Shown: positions 1-7,366 of the stretch, in pieces
Layout: every line of letters begins with the position of its first letter
Position numbering within the stretch: position 1 is the stretch's first letter
Origin: JANYHH01 sp965249745
GTDB taxonomy: Bacteria > Deinococcota > Deinococci > Deinococcales > JAAFIG01
Reading direction: 5' to 3'
Assembly: GCA_965249745.1 (NCBI GenBank)
Contig: OZ252252.1
Coordinates: 1,922,001 to 1,986,000, forward strand
Length of the DNA: 64,000 bases
Notes under the pieces: generated by a model
What the model saw: the letters and a program-made list of their open reading frames with translations, nothing else
Databases searched by the model: none
What the model was told of the DNA's origin: nothing
Program-made: the position numbers and the translations under genes

Positions 1-825
1 GTCATTCCCCCCACCCATCCCAGAGCCACGCTTTCTGCCCACAGCGTCTATCTCGTCTATGAAGATGATGCACGGCGCGGTTTTACGAGCTTGCTCGAAG
101 AGGTCTCTGACTCGAGCGGCTCCGACCCCAACGAACATTTCTACGAAGTCAGACCCGCTGATGGTGAAGAAGGGCACTCGAGCTTCTCCGGCGACGGCTT
201 TGGCTAATAAGGTTTTGCCGGAGCCGGGCGGTCCGACGAGCAGGACTCCTTTCGGGATGCGAGCGCCGATGTCGTGGTAACGGGCGGGGTTCTTGAGGAA
301 GTCAACGACTTCGGCTAACTCTTCTTTGGCTTCGTCGCACCCTGCCACCTCCTTGAACGTCGTCTTCGGGGCGTTTTCAGACACGACTTTTGCCTTGCTG
401 CGTGCGAAACTCATCGCACCGTCGCCGCCGCCGCGCATCCCACGAATCATCACGAACAGGAACGCGCCCATAATCAGAATCGGGATCAGGTTCAGGAACA
501 GTCCCAGCCAGTTGGTGCTCGAGGCTCCTTCCACGCTGACTTTTGGCACGCCGTTGTCTTTCAGGAAACTGGGGCTGCCCCAGTGGTCCAGTTCGGTCGT
601 GGTCGTGCGGAACTTGTCGCCGTTGCGTAACTCGCCGGTCAATTCGATCACGTTGCCCTGAGCGCTGACGGTGACCTGTTTGACCTCGCCCGCTTTGACG
701 TTCTGAATGAAGCTCGAGAAGTCCTTGGTTTCGGCGTTGTTCGGGCGCACGTTGATGCTGACCACGACGATGAGGGCAATGACCAGGGCTATCGCCACCC
801 AGATGTTGATGACGGGACGCTTCAT
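1..825 (-). CDS. ftsH: ATP-dependent zinc metalloprotease FtsH, N-terminal part (3' end outside window)
   Basis: This is the membrane-anchored AAA protease that degrades misfolded and regulatory membrane proteins as a hexamer on the cytoplasmic face. The 275 visible residues begin MKRPVINIWVAIALVIALIV (first membrane helix). A periplasmic domain follows, then a second helix at about residues 106-128, then the AAA domain. Walker A GPPGSGKT is at about residue 200 and Walker B IIFIDEID near 252. The zinc HExxH motif would lie beyond base 1 and is not visible. The start is the ATG at 823-825. A -10-like TAGACT (834-839 on the complementary strand) sits 8 bases before it, so the message may be leaderless. 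It is divergent from the hypothetical gene at 896. Confidence 0.95.
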   Translation of the reverse strand, partial: MKRPVINIWVAIALVIALIVVVSINVRPNNAETKDFSSFIQNVKAGEVKQVTVSAQGNVIELTGELRNGDKFRTTTTELDHWGSPSFLKDNGVPKVSVEGASSTNWLGLFLNLIPILIMGAFLFVMIRGMRGGGDGAMSFARSKAKVVSENAPKTTFKEVAGCDEAKEELAEVVDFLKNPARYHDIGARIPKGVLLVGPPGSGKTLLAKAVAGEARVPFFTISGSDFVEMFVGVGAARVRDLFEQARKTAPCIIFIDEIDAVGRKRGSGMGGGND

Positions 826-833
826 AGCAACGC

Positions 834-839
834 AGTCTA
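834..839 (-). promoter_or_regulatory. Candidate -10 box for leaderless ftsH transcript
   Basis: TAGACT read on the minus strand lies 8 bases upstream of the ftsH ATG. That would place the transcription start at or next to the start codon. No good -35 hexamer is visible at 16-18 bp. The same spacing is found before several other genes in this window. Confidence 0.4.
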
Positions 840-895
840 CGCCCCTCGCCTGAACTGAAAGGGGTAAAACGCCCCAAAGCAAAACTCTAGTTCTG

Positions 896-1945
896 ATGCC
901 TCGAGTCCTGCGTGGTAGCCTCCTGGTTGTGGAGTTACGAGCCGAAGAATTCCAGTTCAACCTGACCCTGGCGGGCCGCCCGGCCGGATCGCAACGCCTG
1001 TCCTCGCAGTTCGAGCGCGGGCTGTACGTGATGCGGCTCGAGGCGAGCTTTCAGGGGGCGCTCGGGTCCCAGAAACGCTTGCAGGTGAGTAAGTTGGAAC
1101 CAGGGTCGCGTCTGCCGACGCTGTTCACCGAGAACGACAACGGGCGGGTCTTCGAGACGAGCTTTGATCGGCAGAGCGGGCTGGTGAAGCTGCGTCAGAA
1201 CCGCGATGAAGCCTCGAGCGCACTGACCCAGGATTACCAGGACCCGGTCTCTCTGCTGCAATTTCTGCGCGACCTGCCGGAAGACGTGCGTTCCGTCAGA
1301 GTCCCGATGATCGGCGGCACGGTCCTGGTGACGCGCCTCGATGATGAAACGGTGGACAGCCCGTTTGGACCGCTGCCCGCCCACGTCTACTATCTGCGTC
1401 CCGGTGTCAGCCTGGTTTACATTGAGGCGGCCGCCTCGCGCCGAATTCTGAAACTCACGCAAAGCCTAGGGAAGTACGCGCTCGAGGCGCAGCTGACCCG
1501 CGCCACCGAAGGGCAAGTCGCAAAGGATGGGCCGCGCCAAGAGCGCGGCGGCGAGCCGCGCACCCGACGCCCCGGACAGTCTAGGGCGGAGGCGGTGAAA
1601 ACCGAGGCGGCGCAGCGCTCATCCGATAGCACTAAGGGAGACAGCGCTCGGGGCGATGGGCAGCGATATCAGGAGGGTCAGGGTCGCTCGAGACGGCGCG
1701 GCCGCAATCGCGGCGGTGACCGCAACGAGGCGGCGGGCGCTTCCCAGCAAGCTCGAGCGCCACAGGCTCCCAAAGAACAAGCCCTTCGAGAACCATCACC
1801 AACTCGAGCCGAACCGCTCCGCCAGGAGGCGCAACGACATTCGCCGCCCACCGAGGGGGCTGGCGACGATCAGGCGCGCCGTTCCAAACGCCGCCGTCGG
1901 TTGCGTCGCCGCAACGGAAAGTCCGCCGAGGGCGGCTCTGAGTAA
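896..1945 (+). CDS. Hypothetical protein with Arg-rich disordered C-terminal tail
   Basis: I do not recognise a named family with certainty. Residues 1-200 form an ordered domain that starts MPRVLRGSLLVVELRAEEFQ and is rich in beta-strand-like sequence (for example FETSFDRQSGLVKLRQ), loosely reminiscent of DUF3108 domains. Residues about 205-349 are low complexity and rich in Arg, Gly, Glu, Gln and Ser, with clusters such as GRSRRRGRNRGG and RRSKRRRRLRRR near the end. Such tails often bind RNA or polyanions, but that is inference. The start is uncertain because no clear Shine-Dalgarno precedes the ATG, and a GTG near 929 is an alternative. It is divergent from ftsH, and hisD follows 88 bases downstream. 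Confidence 0.6.
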   Translation: MPRVLRGSLLVVELRAEEFQFNLTLAGRPAGSQRLSSQFERGLYVMRLEASFQGALGSQKRLQVSKLEPGSRLPTLFTENDNGRVFETSFDRQSGLVKLRQNRDEASSALTQDYQDPVSLLQFLRDLPEDVRSVRVPMIGGTVLVTRLDDETVDSPFGPLPAHVYYLRPGVSLVYIEAAASRRILKLTQSLGKYALEAQLTRATEGQVAKDGPRQERGGEPRTRRPGQSRAEAVKTEAAQRSSDSTKGDSARGDGQRYQEGQGRSRRRGRNRGGDRNEAAGASQQARAPQAPKEQALREPSPTRAEPLRQEAQRHSPPTEGAGDDQARRSKRRRRLRRRNGKSAEGGSE

Positions 1946-2033
1946 GGTTCTTAATCGGTACGGTTCTTCGGCGGTACATTTCTCAGCGCTCGAGATTGAC
2001 ACTCGATACTTCAACCTTCACCAGAGGTCAACC

Positions 2034-3350
2034 ATGTCCATTTTGCAAGGCGCGGACGCCTTCGCCGCCCTGACCCGCTCGTTCGGCGAGAAACCCGTGA
2101 CCGACGCGACGCTGGATCGCAACGAACACCTCTTCGGTGAGCGCCTGACACCGGCTGAGGTCGTCAACCGAATCCTGCACGACATCCAAACCCAGGGCGA
2201 CGCGGCGGTGGGCCGTTACGCGAGGCTGCTGGACGGCGTGCCTGAGGGCGGTCTCGAGGTGACCCGCGCTGAGATGGAAGCCGCCCGGGACTCGTTAGCG
2301 CCAGAGTTGCTCGGCGCAATTCGTCACGCGATTCGCCGCCTGCGGGCCTTTCACGCGGCGCAACCCGCGCACGGGTTTTTGGATCACACGTCAGAAGGAG
2401 CCTTGGGTCAGCTCGTGCGTCCCTTAGAGCGGGTCGGGTTGTATATTCCGGCGGGCGCGAATCCGCTGGCCAGCAGCCTGATTCACACGGCGACGGTTGC
2501 GGCGGTCGCGGGCGTTCAAGAAATTATCGTGTGCAGCCCGCCCGGAGGCGGTGGTCGCGTGTCCGCGGTGACGCTCGCGGCGGCCTTGGAATGCGGGGTT
2601 AGCCGCGTGTTCGCCCTCGGCGGGGCGGTGGCGATCGGGGCGATGGCGTACGGAACCCAAACCCTGCCAAAGGTGGACAAGATCGGTGGCCCCGGCAACT
2701 ACTACACGGTGCTGGCGATGCGCGCCGTGTACGGCACGGTCGGCATCGTCAGCCTGCCCGGCCCGACCGAAACGATGGTCATCGCCGATGAGAGCGCCAA
2801 CCCGCGTTTCGTGGCGGCTGATCTGTTGGCGCAAGCTGAGCATGTCGAAGCCGAACCTGTCCTGGTCAGCCTCTCGAGGGAACTGATTCAATCTACCCTG
2901 GAAGAAATAGAGCGCCAAGCCTGGCTGCTCCCCGAACCCAACCAGAACTGGGCGCGGCAGAGTTGGGGGTCACGGGGAAAACTGATCCTGGCGGAATCCT
3001 TGGCGCAGGCGCTCGAGTTGGCGAACCACTACGCGCCGGAACACCTGTGCTTGCTGATTCGTGATCCTTGGGCGGCGCTGGGGGCTGTCAAGCACGCCGG
3101 GGGCGTGTTCGTCGGTGAGGACAGCCTGGAAGCCCTGGGCGATTATCTGGCCGGGCCCAGCCACGTCATGCCGACGATGGGCACAGCCCGGTTCTCGAGT
3201 CCGGTCAACGTCCGCGATTTTCAGAAGATTATCAGCGTCGTCGGAACGAACCGCGAGACGCTGCACGGCGTGGCGGGTGACGCGGCGCGACTGGCTCGAG
3301 CGGAGGGTTTGGAAGCCCACGCTCGAGCGATCGAGGTACGTTTGAAGTAA
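2034..3350 (+). CDS. hisD: Histidinol dehydrogenase
   Basis: This enzyme catalyses the last two steps of histidine synthesis (L-histidinol to L-histidine, NAD-dependent, zinc enzyme). The 438 residues match the family's usual length. Visible landmarks are GLYIPAGANPLASSLIHTA, IGGPGNYY, DLLAQAEH (zinc-site Gln and His), NHYAPEHL, the GDYLAGPSHVMPT block (zinc Asp) with GTARFSSPVNVRDF, and a C-terminal EGLEAHARAIEV carrying the last zinc His. The canonical Asp after QAEH is Val here. The ATG at 2034 is chosen because AGAGGT precedes it and the family begins there. The frame stays open back to 1656, but that extension overlaps the upstream gene. No other his genes are nearby, so it is an orphan locus. 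Confidence 0.93.
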   Translation: MSILQGADAFAALTRSFGEKPVTDATLDRNEHLFGERLTPAEVVNRILHDIQTQGDAAVGRYARLLDGVPEGGLEVTRAEMEAARDSLAPELLGAIRHAIRRLRAFHAAQPAHGFLDHTSEGALGQLVRPLERVGLYIPAGANPLASSLIHTATVAAVAGVQEIIVCSPPGGGGRVSAVTLAAALECGVSRVFALGGAVAIGAMAYGTQTLPKVDKIGGPGNYYTVLAMRAVYGTVGIVSLPGPTETMVIADESANPRFVAADLLAQAEHVEAEPVLVSLSRELIQSTLEEIERQAWLLPEPNQNWARQSWGSRGKLILAESLAQALELANHYAPEHLCLLIRDPWAALGAVKHAGGVFVGEDSLEALGDYLAGPSHVMPTMGTARFSSPVNVRDFQKIISVVGTNRETLHGVAGDAARLARAEGLEAHARAIEVRLK

Positions 3351-3375
3351 CGGCTGGCGTGATCCAAGCCGCTGT

Positions 3376-4329
3376 TCAGGACTTCCCGAGTGGGAAAATC
3401 TCGTCCATCCGCGCGATCACGCTCCCCTCGAGTTTCAACCCCGCCGCCCCGAGGGTGTCGTCCAACTGCTCGGGCTTGGTCGCGCCAACGATTGCGCTGC
3501 TGACCCCCGGCTGGCGCAACACCCAAGCGATAGAGAGCGCCGTGCGCGTGGTGTTCAGGTCGTCCGCCACGGACTTTAACAGTCGCACCCGCTCGAGATT
3601 TTCGTCGCTCAACATGCGCTGCGCGAACCCGTCCATTCGCGCCAAGCGTGAGCCTTCCGGTTTCCCAGCGTCGTACTTGCCACTCAGTAAGCCCATTCCC
3701 AAGGGACTCCAGACGACCAGCCCGACGCCGTGTTTTTCGGTCACCGGCAGGATTTCCTTTTCCACGCGGTCGCGGTGAATCAAGCTGTACTGCGGCTGCT
3801 CGGTCACCGGGGCGACCATGCCCTGCGCCCTAGCGATCCCGACCGCCTCGGCGATTTGCGCCCCGCTCCACTCTGAGGTTCCCCAGTAGAGAATTTTGCC
3901 GCGCTGGACCAGATCACTCATGGCCGCCACGGTTTCCTCGAGCGGGGTTTCGGGATCGTAGCGGTGGCAGAAGTAAATGTCCAAGTAGTCCGTGCCGAGG
4001 CGTTTCAGAGAACCGTCTATGGACTGCATGAGGTGCTTACGCGACAAGCCGCGGTCGTTCACGTCGTCCGACATGGGCCAGAAAACTTTGGAGGAAATCA
4101 CCAGTTTGTGGCGGTCGAAGCGCTGCAAGATCTTTCCCATCACCGTTTCCGACGCGCCGTTGGCGTAGACATCCGCCTGATCGAAAAAATTGACGCCCTG
4201 CTCGTGCGCTTTTTCAATGATCGTCTCGGCGATTTTTTCATCTTGAACGCTGCCCCCGAAGGTCAGCCAGCCGCCCAGTGAAACGCTCGAGACTTTCATG
4301 CCGCTGTTGCCCAATCGCCGGTATTCCAT
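3376..4329 (-). CDS. Aldo/keto reductase, potassium-channel beta-subunit-like subfamily
   Basis: A 317-residue NADPH-dependent TIM-barrel oxidoreductase of the AKR superfamily. It opens MEYRRLGNSGMKVSSVSLGG, typical of the KCNAB/YghZ-like subgroup. The catalytic Asp-Tyr pair is in NFFDQADVYANGASE, the Lys is in KLVISSKVFW and the His is in YLDIYFCHRYD. The cofactor-binding C-terminus reads SSAIVGATKPEQLDD. The start is the ATG at 4327-4329; an upstream extension in frame lacks family similarity. TAGGCT (minus strand, 4338-4343) lies 8 bases before the ATG, suggesting a leaderless mRNA. It is convergent with hisD, with a 25-bp gap. The substrate cannot be predicted. Confidence 0.88.
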   Translation of the reverse strand: MEYRRLGNSGMKVSSVSLGGWLTFGGSVQDEKIAETIIEKAHEQGVNFFDQADVYANGASETVMGKILQRFDRHKLVISSKVFWPMSDDVNDRGLSRKHLMQSIDGSLKRLGTDYLDIYFCHRYDPETPLEETVAAMSDLVQRGKILYWGTSEWSGAQIAEAVGIARAQGMVAPVTEQPQYSLIHRDRVEKEILPVTEKHGVGLVVWSPLGMGLLSGKYDAGKPEGSRLARMDGFAQRMLSDENLERVRLLKSVADDLNTTRTALSIAWVLRQPGVSSAIVGATKPEQLDDTLGAAGLKLEGSVIARMDEIFPLGKS

Positions 4330-4580
4330 AGGGTCGCAGCCTACGCTGCCAGGGTGGCTCACGGCTGAGTTCCAGGACACGGTAGCTTCGCTTGCACTCG
4401 AGGGTGACCCCTGTTCGGCTCTGTAGGCCGAAGTGAGTTCAGGAGACTGGAGTGCTGCCAGCACACGATCTCGAGAAACGCCGCCTCGAACGCAGTATCG
4501 GCACAGCTTTGAACTGCAACAAGCTTTACACCAAATCCTTCGACCCCACTTTGGAGCCGACCCTGTAGACTGCGAACCGT

Positions 4581-5105
4581 ATGGAACACTTTCCTGGAAC
4601 CGACCCGGACGCCTATAAATTGGTGGCGCGACACTGGTGCAGCACGGTCACGGTCGTGACTGCCAAGCGCAAGTCGGAATTTGTCACCGACTCCGCCCCG
4701 GAGATGGACGGGTACACCGCGACCGCGTTTCTGACGGTTTCGATAGACCCGCCCATCGTCATGGTCAGCGCCTCGAACCACGGCAGCGCTCACGCCTTAC
4801 TGACTCAATCCGATCATTTCGTGGTGAACCTGCTGGATGCCTCGCAGCAAGAGGTGGCCGCCGCCTTCGCCCGTCCCGGAGCCGAGCGGGTCGGGAACTG
4901 GGAACGGTTTGGCTGGCAATTGGACTCCAGCGGTGCGCCGCTCGTGCTGGGCAGCATGGGCGCGTTTAGCGCCCGAATCACCGAGCGCATCCCGGCGGGC
5001 GATCACACGCTGGTGCTGGGCGAGGTCACCGAGATTCACAAGGGGAGCGCGGTGACGCCGCTGATGTACTTCAACCGGGCGTACACCAAACCCGGCAACG
5101 CCTAG
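4581..5105 (+). CDS. Flavin reductase-domain (DIM6/NTAB) protein
   Basis: A 174-residue protein of the FMN-binding split-barrel flavin reductase family, which reduces flavin with NAD(P)H, often to supply monooxygenases. Characteristic stretches are HWCSTVTVVTA, DGYTATAFLTVSIDPPIVMV, FVVNLLDASQQEVAAAFARP, AFSARITERIPAGDHTLVLG and a C-terminal PLMYFNRAYTKPG. No oxygenase partner gene is adjacent. TAGACT (4566-4571) stands 9 bases before the ATG and there is no Shine-Dalgarno, so it may be leaderless. It is divergent from the aldo/keto reductase, with about 250 bases between them and nothing else recognisable in that gap. Confidence 0.85.
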   Translation: MEHFPGTDPDAYKLVARHWCSTVTVVTAKRKSEFVTDSAPEMDGYTATAFLTVSIDPPIVMVSASNHGSAHALLTQSDHFVVNLLDASQQEVAAAFARPGAERVGNWERFGWQLDSSGAPLVLGSMGAFSARITERIPAGDHTLVLGEVTEIHKGSAVTPLMYFNRAYTKPGNA

Positions 5106-5398
5106 CCTGAGACGGCTATCTGAGGGAATCTTGTCTGGAAGCCTTCGGTCTCGAGGGGTGCCTTCAGAGTAGGACCACCCTACCCACACGCCTCGAGTCG
5201 CGGCAGAACGTCGCTTTAATGGCCTGACGGGGCTGGGGAGGATTTCTCATGTGGCCCTTTCCTACACTCTCTTCACCTGTCGTTTAAGAGAAGATTGTTT
5301 CTCAAGAGACGTTTAACTTGGCTCACGGTGGCTTGAGACAGGGCTGGTAGCGTGAGTGCAGTTCACAAGGAGCCGAGTGGCTCGAGGAGGATTTGAGA

Positions 5399-6847
5399 AT
5401 GAATATCAAGATGTTACTGGCAGCCGCGTTTACCCTGGTTTCAGGGGCGGCCATGGCGCAATCGGCCCCGCGTGTCACCCCGCAAGGTGTGATCGTCAAT
5501 CCCGTAGACACCGCGTTGAAGGTCAACGTCTCCCTGGACAAGGGTGGCAACAATCCGCTTTACATTGAGGGTGAGAAGCAGCGCATCTCCGTGCGCGTCA
5601 ATCAGGACGCGTACGTTTACGTCTTCGACATTCAGCCCAACGGTCAGGTCTCGGTGTTGCTCCCCAACGGGTTCTCCGGTGGTACGCCGTTCCTGCGCGC
5701 CAACGAGACCCGTACCTTCCCGCCGTCGGGAGCCGGTTACGAGCTGACGATCTCCGCCCCGTACGGTCAGGAAAAGATTCTGGCCCTCGCCAGTAAGCGC
5801 CAGTTGGAAATCTCCGCAATCGTGCCGCAGGTTCGTAGCGGTTCCTTCGTGACCGCGACCGTGCAGGGTCAGGAGGGTCTGGCTCGAGCGCTCTCCGTGA
5901 CCGTCACGCCGCTGCCCCCGCAGGATTGGGTGACGGACACGGCCGATTTCCAGACCCGCGCTAAGAACGCCCCGGCCGCCAACGGCGCGTTGCAAGTGAC
6001 CTCCAACGTGAACGGCGCGAACGTCTACGTGGACGGCGTTTTGGTCGGGCGCACCCCGCTGACCCTGAACATTCCAGCCGGTCAGCACACGGTTCGCGTG
6101 ACCGCCAACGGCTACCGCGAGGACACCACGACAGTGAACGTCGTCGGTGGCCAGACGACCCGCGTTGACGGTAGTCTCGAGGCGATCCAACAGAACGGTT
6201 CGTTGTCAGTCAACGTCTCCCCGAATGTCAACGCTAACGTCTACCTGGACGGCGTGTTGATCGGTCGCGGTGATGTTCGCGTCAACGTCCCAGCCGGGCA
6301 GCATACCGTTCGCGTGACCGCCAGCGGGTACCAAGAGTTCCAACAGACGATCAACGTCTCCAACGGTGGTCAAACCAACGTCAGCGCTAACCTGGTCCAG
6401 ATCCAGCAGAACGGACGCTTGGTCGTGAACGTCAACTCCAACAACGCCAACGTCTACGTAGACGGCGTGTTGGTTGGGCGCGGCGACTTGAGCATCAACA
6501 TTCCCGCTGGCGCTCACACCGTCAAGGTCACCCTGGACGGTTTTGAAACCTTCCAGCAGAACATCACCGTCCAGAACGGTCAGACCACGACCATTAACGT
6601 CAACCTGCAACCAATCGTGCAAGACGGCACGCTGGTGGTTCGCAGTAACGTCGCCGGTGCTCGAGTCTTCGTGAACGGCAACGAGGTCGGAACCATCGGT
6701 CAGGACGGCTCGTTGACGGTCACGGGCTTGCCCGCCGGTTCGCACGAGGTCACGGTCGTGGCCCCAGGCTTCCGCAGCTTCGTCAGCAACTTCAACATCA
6801 ACGGTGGGCAAACCACCGGCGTCAACGCCAACCTGAGCCGGATCTAA
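5399..6847 (+). CDS. Secreted DUF4384 protein with four PEGA repeats
   Basis: A 482-residue exported protein. The signal peptide MNIKMLLAAAFTLVSGAAMA ends before QSAP. Residues about 25-185 are a DUF4384-type domain (VRVNQDAYVYVFDIQPNGQV, VLLPNGFSGG), common in Deinococcus surface proteins. Residues about 194-482 hold four PEGA repeats of about 70 residues, each with a core like ANVYVDGVLVGR followed by PAGQHTVRVTANGY. PEGA domains bind or decorate the cell surface. The fourth repeat is the most divergent (ARVFVNGNEVG). The ATG at 5399 has an excellent GAGGAGG 8 bases upstream; an in-frame TTG at 5393 is too close to it. Two terminators follow. It is probably monocistronic. Confidence 0.9.
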   Translation: MNIKMLLAAAFTLVSGAAMAQSAPRVTPQGVIVNPVDTALKVNVSLDKGGNNPLYIEGEKQRISVRVNQDAYVYVFDIQPNGQVSVLLPNGFSGGTPFLRANETRTFPPSGAGYELTISAPYGQEKILALASKRQLEISAIVPQVRSGSFVTATVQGQEGLARALSVTVTPLPPQDWVTDTADFQTRAKNAPAANGALQVTSNVNGANVYVDGVLVGRTPLTLNIPAGQHTVRVTANGYREDTTTVNVVGGQTTRVDGSLEAIQQNGSLSVNVSPNVNANVYLDGVLIGRGDVRVNVPAGQHTVRVTASGYQEFQQTINVSNGGQTNVSANLVQIQQNGRLVVNVNSNNANVYVDGVLVGRGDLSINIPAGAHTVKVTLDGFETFQQNITVQNGQTTTINVNLQPIVQDGTLVVRSNVAGARVFVNGNEVGTIGQDGSLTVTGLPAGSHEVTVVAPGFRSFVSNFNINGGQTTGVNANLSRI

Positions 6848-6859
6848 ATCCGGATCGGT

Positions 6860-6899
6860 TGTCAGAGAGGAACGGGTGAAACCCCGTTCCTCTCTGACA
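6860..6899 (+). terminator. Strong stem-loop after the PEGA gene
   Basis: A perfect 17-bp stem (6860-6876 with 6883-6899) and a 6-base loop lie 12 bases after the stop codon. No T-run follows directly, so it may act as a 3' stabiliser together with the T-tailed hairpin 30 bases further on. Confidence 0.75.
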
Positions 6900-6929
6900 T
6901 CAGAATCATCCTGTCACCTCCAGTCTGTC

Positions 6930-6957
6930 ACCTCGAGTTTCGGCTCGAGGTTTTTTA
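6930..6957 (+). terminator. Intrinsic terminator built from two CTCGAG copies
   Basis: ACCTCGAG, a TTTCGG loop, then CTCGAGGT form an 8-bp stem followed at once by six T residues. This is a textbook rho-independent terminator for the PEGA gene whose stem is made of the genome's iterated palindrome. Confidence 0.85.
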
Positions 6958-7366
6958 TGTTCGCAGGCGTTGCCCAGCCAATAGATTTGACTCGAATCTC
7001 GGGTACGAGACTGTCACAGAGGCTGGAACCCATCGGCGTGCCGCGCTCGAGGGGTGTTTGGTTCGGGGAATCTCTAAAGCTTGGATTTTCCGAGGCTTGT
7101 CTCAGAGTCGCCAGGCTCGAGTGATATCGCACAGGTCATCACCCGCTCGAGAAGAGTCAAAACGGTTGATACTTCGAGCTAAGGTTTTGATTTTTTGCGA
7201 ATTTCAAAACCGCTGACACCGTTCGTGTAGGCTCATAGTTCGCCCAGTCACCCAGGAACTTGCCTATGGACGCTCACAGGCGACCTTTTGCAAGCTTTCA
7301 GTTCGGTTGCGGAACTATGCTTGACGCTAGCCGATCACGATTTCCCTTCTGGTTGTACCCTGGAGT
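6958..7366. other. Non-coding spacer with repeated TCAAAAC elements before the BTAD regulator
   Basis: No credible gene is seen in these roughly 400 bases. Two 16-base direct copies, TCAAAACGGTTGATAC (7157-7172) and TCAAAACCGCTGACAC (7204-7219), match at 13 of 16 positions. An inverted copy GGTTTTGA (7183-7190) lies between them. The grouping, 150-210 bases upstream of the next gene, suggests a regulator-binding site, possibly autoregulatory. Three CTCGAG copies also lie here. Confidence 0.4.

Noticed and set aside
1656..2033. N-terminal extension of hisD
   Set aside because: The frame is open, but the extra 126 residues overlap the upstream gene and are Arg-rich nonsense; hisD family length and the ribosome site place the start at 2034.
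5106..5398. Riboswitch or regulatory RNA ahead of the PEGA gene
   Set aside because: No conserved riboswitch core or strong structured element found; only weak promoter-like hexamers and a good ribosome site.
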